From Rahnella rivi (GTDB lineage Bacteria > Pseudomonadota > Gammaproteobacteria > Enterobacterales > Enterobacteriaceae): a stretch of 64,000 nt of DNA. Below, in pieces: positions 22,101 to 27,776 of the stretch. How positions within the stretch are numbered: the stretch's first letter is position 1; each line of letters starts with the position of its first letter. Under the pieces are notes generated by a model. It did not search any database. It was not told the origin of the DNA and saw only the letters and a program-made list of their open reading frames with translations. Location: NCBI RefSeq assembly GCF_019049655.1, contig NZ_JAFMOX010000051.1:62001-126000 (forward strand). Reading direction: 5' to 3'. Position numbers and translations under genes: made by a program.

Positions 22101-24003
22101 CTTTGGCGATGGCGTGCTGAACGTGGTTGACCTGCTGACCGGCCAGACCATCAGCGGTATCGCGACCAACGTTGCGCAGGGCACACAGGTGCAGATTTCC
22201 CTGAACGGCAAAAACTACCTTGCCAATGTGGGCGTCGGCGGCGTGTTCAGCGTGACGGTGCCGGTGACCGATCTGGGCGCCATTCTCAATGGTTCACAGT
22301 CGGTCATCGCCAGCCTGGTGGATGGCTCCGGTAATACGGCGTCGGTCACCAATCTGCTGAACGTGGTATCGCAGTCTCTGCCGACCATTACGCTTAACCC
22401 GCTGTTTGGCGATGGCCTGCTGAACGCGGCGGATGCGCTGCTGACACAAACCATCAGCGGTACCACCACCAACGCGCAGGGCTCAACCGTGACCCTGAAC
22501 GTCGGCGGCAATACCCTGACGGCGCTGGTGAAAGCGGATGGCACCTTCAGCGTCGCGGTTCCGCAGCTGACGCTGGCGAGCCTGCTCGACGGGACGCTGA
22601 ATGTCGGTGCTTCCATCACTAACGCCGCCGGTCATTCCACCAGCGGAAGCGCATCGGCAACGGTCGGTATTCATACTCTGCCAACGCTGTCACTCGGCTC
22701 ACTGTTTGGCGGTGACGGCTATCTGAACGCCGCGGAAGCGGGCGCTAACACCAACATTACCGGGACCTCCAACCTGCTCAACGGCACGGTGTCGGTCAGT
22801 ATTGGTGGCGTGACGCACACCGGCACCATCACTAACGGCGCGTGGAGTGTGCCGTTTACTTCGGCAGAGCTGAAAGGGCTGGCAGATGGCTCGACGCAGG
22901 TTTCTGTGTCGGTGGCAGATACCGTGGGCAACACCGCCATCATCTCTAACCCGCTGAGCGTGCTGACACACGCCCTGCCGCTGGTGGCGCTCAATCCACT
23001 GCTCGGGCTGACGCTCGGTGTGGTGGGCGGCATTCTCGGTGGTCAGGGTCTGACCCTGAGCGGTACCAGCCGTAACATCGCACAAGGGGGTCTGGTCAGC
23101 GTCACGCTGCTGGGCAATACGCTGGCGGGGACCGTGCAGGCGGACGGTTCGTGGACCGTTAAGTTCAGCAGTGCCTTGCTGAGCAGTTACGGGCTGACCG
23201 GGTTGCTCGCCGCGTTGCTCGGGGCGGTGATTGATCTGAAAGCGGTCGATGCGGCCGGTAACGGATTCGATGCCCACGTCGGGCTGACGGTCGGTTCGAC
23301 ATTACCGGCGGACAACAACGTTGCGCAGGTTCAGTCGCTGGCAGTGGACGATACCCATACGCTGGCGGCGGTTCACACCACCGATACCAGCACCACCACG
23401 GATACCTCAGTTACGCACGCCACCAGCACGCTGACTGCTCCGCTGGCAGCGACGGACACCAGCGCCTCAACGACGACCACGCACGATACCGCCACGGCCG
23501 ACACCACCGCGCATGCGGATACGGCGTTCTCCATTGGCGGCGTGACCATCGACCTGACGGCAACTGACGGCGTGGCCATCGGCGGCGCGGGCAACGACAC
23601 CATCTCGGTTCACACGCTGGACTTCGGTCTGATCGACGGCGGAACCGGTGTCGATACCTTGCTGCTGGCAGGCACCAATCAGCATCTGGATCTGACGCTG
23701 CTCGGGCTGAAAGTCGAGCATATCGACATCTTCGATCTGGGTAATTCCGGCACCAACAGCATCTCGCTGAACCTGCATGAAGCGCTGAATGTGAAAGACA
23801 ATCCGTCCGATGAAGTGGTGATTAAAGGCGGTGAGGGCAGTCTGGTGAATCTGCAAATGGGCACGGACGGTGCATGGAGTGAAACCGGGCAACGCACGGT
23901 GGATGGCCTGACGTTCGACGTTTACCACAACGCATCAATGGATGCCTCGAACACCCTGGGGGACGTTCTGGTGCAACACGGTCTGCACGTACAACAGAGT
24001 TAA
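10129..24003 (+). CDS. bapA: Giant BapA-type biofilm adhesin with about 41 Ig-like repeats, secreted by type I system
   Basis: This encodes a 4624-residue surface adhesin, expected to be secreted in one step from cytoplasm to outside and to mediate cell-cell and surface attachment. There is no Sec signal peptide. Residues 1 to about 130 resemble the BapA N-terminal prefix domain. A hydrophobic stretch (about 131-152, ending AIAAG) and a glycine linker with nine GGGNT-type pentapeptides (171-215) follow. About 41 Ig-like domains of about 100 residues run to about residue 4388, each opening with a GDxxLNxxE-type motif and containing one GxWS motif. A Thr/Ser/Asp-rich linker then precedes two RTX-type nonapeptides (GGAGNDTIS at 4485, GGTGVDTLL at 4504) and the C-terminal secretion region. 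I saw no cysteine. An AGGGG Shine-Dalgarno precedes the ATG. The three genes downstream form its exporter, as in Salmonella bapABCD. The ligand is unknown. Confidence 0.9.
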   Translation: MAQNGSVVIDVLSRTNGAVISQVSNASQDVTLNQISIVRVHATRDAVVSYERVGNDLVIHMKDGRTVRYHSFFDTDGKGHHSELVFDDGVHPIEHAAFVDTGATAGAVPIVPAYETIPDVGALVLDSSNFDPAVLGAILGVVALGAGIAIAAGGGGGGGGGSSSNNGGSDGGGNTGGGNTGGGNTGGGNTGGGDTGGGNTGGGDTGGGNNGGGNTGQAATLSLSAFAGDNILNATEARIAQIFSGTTGNVAAGQTITLTINGKSYTSTVGADGKWDINLPSVDLQNLADGTYVISVTVTGTDGNSVTQGVTVVVDRTPPVVSLDPIANDNILDAVEHQQPLTVTGTASVSEAGRTLVVTLSGVDYNAIVGADGSWSVTIPANAVSALANGDYTLTASLTDAAGNQTTTPAEFSVNDNAGILTVNPISGDGQLNATEGQSPLVISGTASNVAEGTTITVTLNGQTYTGTTGPNGAWSVSIPADALQALTDGTTTLTVSMTDADGNAISTTKDFNVAVHPGELTLDTPFTDGTLNTQESGTDQILTGNTGLKGEGQTVSVIINGQTYTGTVAADGSYSVSLPVAALASLPQGDSAVVINVTDSAGNHTTLNTTVSVDTVAPTLTVNPLEGDGYISVAEAATQMTLTGTASVSEAGRPVVVTINGVDYTGAIVQPDGSWSVNIPAGSLNNLNQDVVVTATLTDAAGNAITNTSTLHVASDPTLPPLITVNTFASDNIVDGAERQTAQTLSGTTTRVEAGQIVTITLNGHTYTATVGASGNWSVIVPAADMIVLGDGPQTITATVSDKAGNEAAPGTDTFNVDASQNGIAIDPVTGDNVINVTETNDGILITGTTLGVAPFAQVTVTFGSLSRFVLVQPDGKWSLALSSADLQSLGADPAGLPLSASVQALDGSTLSNSISVGLDNQAPVPTLNTPFGDGYLNITEAATAETLSGTTGKTGDGQTVTVTLGGHTYNATVDGAGVWSVSLPSADLQALPAGNNAIVVNVTDSAGNTATLSGSATVDFTAPTLTLNPVSGDGYINSAEAAADINVTGTASISEAGNTVTVTINGQPYTGIVAVNGQWTVTIPAGALAGVTDGQYPVTVQLSDAAGNSTTITSNVQLAADPALAPTITLNAFAGDNILDGAEQQTAQTLSGTTTHVEAGQVVNITLNNVVYNATVQADGSWSVSIPSSALGALTNGTLQIDVAVLDKAGNPATGSESFTVNNTLSGLSVNPVTGDNQLNAQEAAAGVTISGTSVNVPVNGIVTIILNGKTYTATVGVGGGWSAQVSAADLATLSDGQHTITVSATDAVGQPVTGSDVLNVIIHNLPNATLDTPFGDSILNGAEAGVSQTLTGNTGVSGSGQTAVVTFGGQDYAAVVAADGSFSVSVPSSALTAVGQGPTAVQVAVTDAAGNTSNISVPVSVDTIAPVVTITTPVAGDGTINAAEAGAIIPVSGTAGAGETGDTVTIELGGHTYSGTVGAGGAWTVNIPADALANVANGTYTLTATVTDAAGNAGTATAPVTVKADPALLPTLTVSTFAGDNTLDGAEQQTAQIVSGTTTNVEAGQTVLITIGTLQYSATVQASGAWSVSVPAVDLQTLGDGPATINATVTDVAGNPAQGSDAFTVNSALGGISIDTIAGDNNINVTEAAAGVNISGSTSNVPQGTIVTVSLGGKTYTTTTDAQGNWTVPIPANDLTSLADGTSHVIATTVSTDLGTVTTQQDIGIYTQPPVPTLNPPFGDGQLGTDEAAAAQTLTGSTGLTGDGQTVTVIIDGIPLTGTVATDGTWTVTVPAGTLTGVTEGPTPVVVNVTDAAGNQGSITGSVNVDFTPPPLTINAIATDNVINAAEAGAPITLSGNTDAAEAGQTVTLTFNGQTYTAQVQPDGSWSTTIPANTLDGAADGSYPLTVQLTDAAGNTTTLPPVNIELATQNVPVPTIETPFGNTFLNQLEAGADQTLTGTTGVTGAGQTVVVNIGGVDHTATVDATGIWTVNISAADLQAITEGPQDIVVTATDSAGNEGTVNSAITVDYTPPVLNFDPVAIDNIINAAETLQPVVISGTSDIPDAGQTVSVVLNFNNVTYTAVVQPDGTWSFTLPSSVVQALPDTTYTLSASITDAAGNITTGNHSFSVDAAAADLPTLTITSVSGDDYINAAEKGADIPITGTSTNLEEGQTVVVTFNGNDYNALVGADGTWTATVPFADLATLSDGPVTVTATSTDVSGNPASATHNATVIAQPGDLPTLTINAISGDDYINIVEHNQGMTVSGTSTHVPVGGTVTVVITGEAYTATFTATVQANGTWSFPMTAAEVQAMPAGNNTFTATANDVAQNVATATHDVAVDTVAPILTVTVDTGGDDIINLAEAALGIPVSGTTDPNLTVTVTLNGKDYTTTADGTGVWNLTIPGVDVQAITTDGTKTIDVSVTDAAGNNLTTSADFTLSSHALPTLTIGVIAGDGILNISEAADGFNLSGSSSGLAPGTAVLVTVPGLVDPISGTVNPDGLGWTAIVAPGLLNGLTTGIVQVTVTAQDVAGNPASSSASLDIELSPLPLPTINTPFVDGVLNATEAAGNQLITGSTGITGAGQTVLVTVDGTPVLATVANDGTWTATVPSGVLQGLTDDTHTISVTATDSAGNTSASGTLDFTSVTQVLPVAGINVPFGDGILNLDEATAGGSITGTTGITSPGQTVTVVINGNAVPVVVDSAAGTWTVTLTPAQLLGLQDGTWPVVVTVTDSAGNTSPLTASVDVRINNIPQPTIDLPFGDGTLNIAESAAVGGQTLTGSTGVTGTGQTVSVAIAGMTGSPFTAIVDPDTGNWTLNLTPVQLASLGQTTALHDITVTATDSVGNHNDTTISFTSHLSGPVPTIDTPFGDGSLNIPEAAGVNVITGNTGITGDNQNVKLTIDVGGTTYTATVDPTTGDWTVSLPAGVLNSLGSGAHDINVTVTDAAGNSTPATLPFTSYLTAPDVTINTPFGDGYLSAAEAAAAATTPIVLSGTTGVTGTGQSVVVLVGGIPIPGATVDANGNWTVSLNSGEIADLPQGAQQISVTVTDGGGNTGSASTDIGIAVTQLPAVAVTSFAGVGFDLTYAESQNPQTITGSTVNVQAGQQVTVSVGGISHQATVQGDGTWSATFTPAELATLDSADTITATVNDLAGNTANLPLPQAITVNLTPPTFAITIDPVTGDNIINVADGNPANITVSGKSINVPDGTLVNITVGGNPHLATVANGIWSALVPAAEFVNGTTTAITASTLVPLTTASSNVLVDTTVPAVTINAFTGDDVLNNTESKSAQVITGTADISEAGRVVTVTLNGKTYNGTVQAGGTWSVSVPAADLQALPQGNGATNVISATLTDAAGNVGTAVPHTVNVDTTAPLLALDVVAGNNVINLAESLLNVLVGGTSSGADGQTVNVTLGGASIGTALIQPGGAWSLNLTPAQLLLLNDGTLTLAATVTDQAGNTTSVSTGLDIFFNKLLALNVTSGLGLTDGFLNLAESQVAQTISGTAIGAGVGSVVSTVINGTPLSAIVGANGVWSLNIPAALLGALGDGQQVLNLNLTDAAGNVTASVLNLDVIKTLPVLGTLDPLFGGNGLLNAAESLLAQTIGGVATAVDGTQVTVTLGGKTYNTTVTAGTWNIQIQPGDLAALLDGNLNLGITLKDPAGNTSTTTIPVGIAIHNLPEVVLNTVFGDGVLNIADLLVNQTISGTVSNVAAGTAIAVQVGTQTIDGVVDATGHFLVTVPPSVLGLLSGTTAAVSVTVADAAGNVGSAVANAVLDLVKPVINLTSVLGDGLLNAADALTTQVIGGTVSGVTAGTQVQVTLGGKTFLGATDGTGAFSITLQPGDLTALGDGTFPVVVSVTDSGGNTSTSSSTLTSIINAIPKIVLDPVFGADGILNAAEALLTQTISGTVTNGHVGETVNINVGGGLINLTATVGSDGKFSAALTPLQLAGLLDGNLTIVTTVTDEVGNTATNTLGLNVGIHNLPSIILNPVFGDGVLNVVDLLTGQTISGIATNVAQGTQVQISLNGKNYLANVGVGGVFSVTVPVTDLGAILNGSQSVIASLVDGSGNTASVTNLLNVVSQSLPTITLNPLFGDGLLNAADALLTQTISGTTTNAQGSTVTLNVGGNTLTALVKADGTFSVAVPQLTLASLLDGTLNVGASITNAAGHSTSGSASATVGIHTLPTLSLGSLFGGDGYLNAAEAGANTNITGTSNLLNGTVSVSIGGVTHTGTITNGAWSVPFTSAELKGLADGSTQVSVSVADTVGNTAIISNPLSVLTHALPLVALNPLLGLTLGVVGGILGGQGLTLSGTSRNIAQGGLVSVTLLGNTLAGTVQADGSWTVKFSSALLSSYGLTGLLAALLGAVIDLKAVDAAGNGFDAHVGLTVGSTLPADNNVAQVQSLAVDDTHTLAAVHTTDTSTTTDTSVTHATSTLTAPLAATDTSASTTTTHDTATADTTAHADTAFSIGGVTIDLTATDGVAIGGAGNDTISVHTLDFGLIDGGTGVDTLLLAGTNQHLDLTLLGLKVEHIDIFDLGNSGTNSISLNLHEALNVKDNPSDEVVIKGGEGSLVNLQMGTDGAWSETGQRTVDGLTFDVYHNASMDASNTLGDVLVQHGLHVQQS
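10639..10773 (+). repeat. 15 bp in-frame minisatellite encoding nine GGGNT-type pentapeptides
   Basis: Nine consecutive 15 bp units encode GGGNT, GGGDT or GGGNN (residues 171-215 of the adhesin). The codons vary slightly between units. Being a multiple of three, gain or loss of units would alter linker length without a frameshift. Confidence 0.9.
10780..23295 (+). repeat. Tandem array of about 41 Ig-like domain repeats in the adhesin
   Basis: Counting the domain-opening motif (GDNILN, FGDGYLN and variants followed by xxE) gives about 41 units at a mean spacing near 305 bp. Units near the N-terminus end with a VTDAAGN-type motif and are the most regular. Those in the last quarter are richer in Leu (LLNAAESLLAQ types), and the final one is degenerate. 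Confidence 0.85.
11685..15320 (+). repeat. Three tandem copies of a four-domain super-repeat (~1.21 kb each)
   Basis: Four distinguishable Ig-domain types recur in the same order. They are a TPFGDG type (starting near 11685, 12897 and 14115), a VDxxAPxLTxNP type, an ADPxLxPTxTxxxFAGDN type, and a VTGDNxxN type. The start-to-start spacing is about 1212-1218 bp. A fourth block begins near 15325 but breaks down after two domains. Confidence 0.85.
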
Positions 24004-24012
24004 TGTCTGTAC

Positions 24013-24050
24013 GCCGCCCCCGGCAAAGGGGGCGGCGGGGGTGGGGTTTT
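24013..24050 (+). terminator. GC-rich hairpin between the adhesin gene and its exporter genes
   Basis: GCCGCCCCC (24013-24021) pairs with GGGGGCGGC (24028-24036), a 9 bp stem followed by GGGGTGGGGTTTT. GGGTGGGG at 24039-24046 can alternatively pair with CCCCACCC at 24077-24084. It looks like a terminator or attenuator, which would make exporter expression only partly dependent on adhesin transcription. Function is inferred. Confidence 0.6.
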
Positions 24051-24154
24051 ACTGGCGACTGCGGTGCCATGAATTCCCCACCCCAACCCTCTCCTTCACC
24101 GGGCAGGGAGCTGTACCCAAAATTATAAATCGGCGTAATTAAGTGGTGTCGGTA

Positions 24155-25531
24155 ATGAAGAAAAAAACAGTGACACGGCGTATCGCCGTCATGTTGGGCA
24201 CCTTGTGTCTGACGGGTTTAACAGGGAATTACGGGGTCATCGCGGCAGACAAACAGCCGGAATTTAACTGGAAAGCGGCGCCAACCGAGGAGATGCGCGC
24301 CAGCATGACATTACGGGATGCTATCTTGCGGGCATTTGCGCGAAACCCGCAGATTTCAGAAGCATCGGCGCAAATCCGCGTGGGGAAAGGCAATCTGGAT
24401 GAGGCGAAAAGCGCCTGGTATCCGCAGATTTCATTACAGGGCACGGCGGGAAAGTCGCATCAGACTGACTCGGCGGGCAGCCTGAGCAACAACGCGTCAG
24501 CCGGTGTGCAACTCAGCCAGCTGCTCTACGATTTTGGCCGCACCGGCGGCAGCATCAGTCAGCAGGAACATCTGTCTGACGCCTACCGTTATTCCCTTTA
24601 CAGCACGATGACCGACGTGGCGCTGAGCACCATGCAGGCCTATCTCTCGGTGAAACGTTATCAGGCGCTCAGCGTCGCGGCCCGTGACAACATCGCCTCT
24701 CTGGAGCGCGTGCGGGACACCGCCAGACTGCGCGCCGATGCCGGTCTGAGCTCGCAGTCGGACGTTTTGCAGGCCGAAACCCGCATTGCGGGCATGCGGG
24801 CCACCGTCGAACAATACCGCGCCCAGCAACGTTCCGCGCAGGCACAGCTGACGGTGCTTACCGGCGTGGTCGCCGACAACTTACCGGATCTCCCTCAAAG
24901 CCTGCTCGATCAGAAAGTCACACTCGACAAAATCCCCTACGAAAACAGCACGCTGGTGCGCGCGGCGCAGGCCAAACAGCAGGCGGCGATCGAAGAAGTG
25001 AATCAGACCGAGGCGCAGCACTGGCCGACGCTGAAAGTTCAGGCAGGGCGCACGCGCTACGAAAACACCGGCGGCGGCGGGTCTTACTGGGACGATCAGG
25101 TGCAGCTGGCGGTGGATGCGCCGGTGTATCAGGGCGGCGCGGTCAGCGCCAAAGTGCAGGCGGCGGAAGGCCAGCGGCAGGCGGCGCAGGCCGAAGTGGA
25201 AAAAGCCAAGCTGGACATCAACCAGAAAGCCTCAACGGCCTATGCCGACATGATCGGCGGGCAGCAGCGCAACGTGGCGGGCGAGGAACAGTTTGCCAGC
25301 GCGACGCACACCCGCAGCGTGTATCAGGACGAATACAAACTCAGCAAACGCAGCCTGAACGATTTACTCAGCGTCGAACAGGACGTGTTTCAGGCGGACA
25401 CGTCGCGCATTGGCGCGCTCTACGACGGCTGGGACGCCACCGTGCGCTACGCCGCCGCCGTGGACAATCTGGTCGACATGCTGGGCATCGATCGTCAGAA
25501 ACAAACAGGTGACACCATTCCGACCCTCTGA
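24155..25531 (+). CDS. bapB: TolC-family outer membrane protein of the adhesin type I secretion system
   Basis: This is the outer-membrane channel that would pair with the adaptor and ABC exporter downstream to release the adhesin. It has 458 residues from the ATG at 24155; an in-frame GTG at 24143 is an alternative, and neither has a strong Shine-Dalgarno. The signal peptide is about 31 residues (MKKKTVTRRIAVMLGTLCLT... to VIA). Two outer-membrane-efflux-protein repeats are visible, each rich in coiled-coil heptads: one spans about 50-240 (LRDAILRAFARNP...), the other about 250-450 (ENSTLVRAAQAKQQAAIEEV...). It begins 151 bp after the adhesin stop, beyond a GC-rich hairpin, and is followed by the ABC gene after 50 bp. 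The gene order matches Salmonella bapB. Confidence 0.88.
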   Translation: MKKKTVTRRIAVMLGTLCLTGLTGNYGVIAADKQPEFNWKAAPTEEMRASMTLRDAILRAFARNPQISEASAQIRVGKGNLDEAKSAWYPQISLQGTAGKSHQTDSAGSLSNNASAGVQLSQLLYDFGRTGGSISQQEHLSDAYRYSLYSTMTDVALSTMQAYLSVKRYQALSVAARDNIASLERVRDTARLRADAGLSSQSDVLQAETRIAGMRATVEQYRAQQRSAQAQLTVLTGVVADNLPDLPQSLLDQKVTLDKIPYENSTLVRAAQAKQQAAIEEVNQTEAQHWPTLKVQAGRTRYENTGGGGSYWDDQVQLAVDAPVYQGGAVSAKVQAAEGQRQAAQAEVEKAKLDINQKASTAYADMIGGQQRNVAGEEQFASATHTRSVYQDEYKLSKRSLNDLLSVEQDVFQADTSRIGALYDGWDATVRYAAAVDNLVDMLGIDRQKQTGDTIPTL

Positions 25532-25581
25532 CATCCGGAGCCGTCGGGAGTTAGCCAGAAGCATTCGATACCGAGGTTGAA

Positions 25582-27759
25582 ATGAGCAATGAAGCAGCAA
25601 CACCTTTGTCGATCGACGTCTGGATAAGCGCCATGGGGCGCGTGGCCGAATCATTCGGTAAGCCAGCCGATCCGCTTTATCTTCGCCAGCAAATGCGCTG
25701 GTTCGAACACCAGCCACTGCGCCGCCAGCTCGACCGCCTCAGCGGCCTGATGGGGTTGCAGGTGGGCATGGTCAGCTGGAATCAGGTGCGCTGGCGCCAG
25801 GAAGTGCTGCCCGCCGTGGTGACGCTGGCGCAGGGCGGTATCGCGGTACTGGAAAATCTGCATGACGACGGCACGGTCGATTACTGGCTGAGCGACGGCG
25901 GGGATTTACTGCGTTCGGCGGAACTGGCGACGATGCTGGAACAAAGCAGCGGCCCGGTATTTTTAGTCGGCGTGGCACCGCGTGGCCGCGACCAGCGCAT
26001 CGACCAGTTTGTTCAGCCGCACAAAAAACACTGGTTCTGGGCCAACTTCCGTGGCTCGGGGCGCAAAATCGCCGAAATCTCGCTGGCTTCTATTCTCGGC
26101 AACGTGCTGGCGCTGGCCGGGATTTTGTTCTCCATGCAGGTCTACGACCGCGTGATCCCGGCGCAATCTTACCCGACGCTGTGGGTACTGTTTTTCGGCG
26201 TGGTGCTGGCGGCGGGGCTGGAATATGTCATCCGCCTGATGCGTACGCTGGTGTCTGATTTAATGGGCAAGAAGGTCGATTTAAAAGTCTCCTCGCTGTT
26301 CTTTGTGCGGGCGATGAACATCAAAAACGATGACCGGCCTAAATCCACCGGTTCCTTTATCTCTCAGTTGCGCGAAATCGATCAGGTACGCGAACTGCTG
26401 ACCTCCACCACCATCAGCGCGGCGGCAGACATGCCCTTCGTGCTGCTGTTCCTCGGCATTATGTTTTTCATCGGCGGCCCGCTGGTGATCATCCCGCTGC
26501 TGGCGATCCCGCTGATTGTCATTCCCGGCATTCTGATCCAGTGGCCGATGGCGAAACTGGCGAAAGAAGGCATGCGCGAAAGTGCACTGCGCAACGCGGT
26601 GCTGGTGGAAACCATCGAAGGCATCGAAGACATCAAAGCCTTGCAGGCCGAAGCCTATTTTCAGCGTCAGTGGGAACAGACCCATGAAGTGAGCGCGGCG
26701 GTCGGCATGAAGCAACGGGTGTGGGGCGCGCGCCTGACCGGCTGGGCTTCCACCGTGCAGCAACTGACTTACGGCGGCATGCTGGTGTTCGGCGTGTATC
26801 TGGTGCTCAGCGGCGATATCACGACCGGTACGCTGGTGGCGAGCAGCATGTTGTCCTCGCGCACCATCGCACCGCTGATGCAGCTGACCATGGTGTTCTC
26901 CCGCTGGCAGCACGCCAAAAGCGCCATGCACGGGCTGGATGAACTGTTGAAAAAACCGGTGGATCGCCCGGCGGATGCCGAGCTGTCGCACTGCCCGACG
27001 CTCAGCGGTCACTTCAACGTGCGCAATCTGCAATACACCTACGACAAAGAAAATGCGCCGAACGTACTCGGCATCGGCCAACTGGAGATTAAGCCGGGCG
27101 AGCGGGTGGCGATCCTCGGCAAAGTCGGCGCGGGGAAATCCACGCTGCTGAAACTGCTCTCCGGCCAGGCCAGCCCGTCGCAGGGCAAAATCCTCATCGA
27201 CGGCGTAGACATGAGCAAAGTCGAACCGGCAGATATCCGCCGTCAGCTCGGCTATTTGTCGCAGGACTCGCGGCTGTTCTTCGGCACGCTGCGCCAGAAC
27301 CTGATGCTGGGGTATCCGCATGCCACCGACCAGGAGATGTTGCAGGCGCTGCGCATCAGCGGTGCGTTGTCGATGGTGCAGGCCGACGCCTCCAGCCTCG
27401 ATAAAATCATTAATGAAGGCGGGCGCGGGCTGTCCGGCGGCCAGCGGCAAATGGTGATGCTGAGCCGGATGATCCTGCGCAATCCGCAGGTGGTGCTGAT
27501 GGATGAACCGACCGCCTCCATGGACGAACAGCTGGAAGAGTACGTGATCCGCCAGCTGCACACCTGGCTGGTGGGAAGGACGCTCATCGTCGTCACGCAC
27601 CGTCCGGCGCTGCTCAAACTGGTGGACAGAATCGTGGTGATGGACAACGGGCGCGTGGTGGCCGACGGGCCGCGCGATAAAATTCTGGCGACCGCCGCCG
27701 GCAATACCCCCGCACCTGCCGTTGCGGCAGCCACCGATAACCGACAAGGCGCAGCCTGA
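25582..27759 (+). CDS. bapC: Type I secretion ABC transporter with catalytically dead C39-like domain
   Basis: This is the inner-membrane permease/ATPase that recognises the adhesin C-terminus and energises export. It has 725 residues. The N-terminal ~150 residues form a C39 peptidase-like domain without the catalytic Cys; this fits exporters that bind rather than cleave their substrate. Membrane segments fall between about 170 and 430 (for example ISLASILGNVLALAGILFSM and VLLFLGIMFFIGGPLVIIPL). The nucleotide-binding domain has Walker A GKVGAGKST (513-521), signature LSGGQ (617-621), Walker B VVLMDEP (Asp641, Glu642) and an H-loop in VVTHRP. It resembles the LapB/LssB group. The start is an ATG with GAGG upstream. 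The adaptor gene begins 17 bp after the stop, so the two are in one operon. Confidence 0.93.
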   Translation: MSNEAATPLSIDVWISAMGRVAESFGKPADPLYLRQQMRWFEHQPLRRQLDRLSGLMGLQVGMVSWNQVRWRQEVLPAVVTLAQGGIAVLENLHDDGTVDYWLSDGGDLLRSAELATMLEQSSGPVFLVGVAPRGRDQRIDQFVQPHKKHWFWANFRGSGRKIAEISLASILGNVLALAGILFSMQVYDRVIPAQSYPTLWVLFFGVVLAAGLEYVIRLMRTLVSDLMGKKVDLKVSSLFFVRAMNIKNDDRPKSTGSFISQLREIDQVRELLTSTTISAAADMPFVLLFLGIMFFIGGPLVIIPLLAIPLIVIPGILIQWPMAKLAKEGMRESALRNAVLVETIEGIEDIKALQAEAYFQRQWEQTHEVSAAVGMKQRVWGARLTGWASTVQQLTYGGMLVFGVYLVLSGDITTGTLVASSMLSSRTIAPLMQLTMVFSRWQHAKSAMHGLDELLKKPVDRPADAELSHCPTLSGHFNVRNLQYTYDKENAPNVLGIGQLEIKPGERVAILGKVGAGKSTLLKLLSGQASPSQGKILIDGVDMSKVEPADIRRQLGYLSQDSRLFFGTLRQNLMLGYPHATDQEMLQALRISGALSMVQADASSLDKIINEGGRGLSGGQRQMVMLSRMILRNPQVVLMDEPTASMDEQLEEYVIRQLHTWLVGRTLIVVTHRPALLKLVDRIVVMDNGRVVADGPRDKILATAAGNTPAPAVAAATDNRQGAA

Positions 27760-27776
27760 GCTGCTGAGGATCCCGC

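Noticed and set aside
25582..26030. Active C39 bacteriocin peptidase domain in the exporter
   Set aside because: The N-terminal domain has no cysteine at all, so it cannot be a working cysteine protease; it is a C39-like domain.
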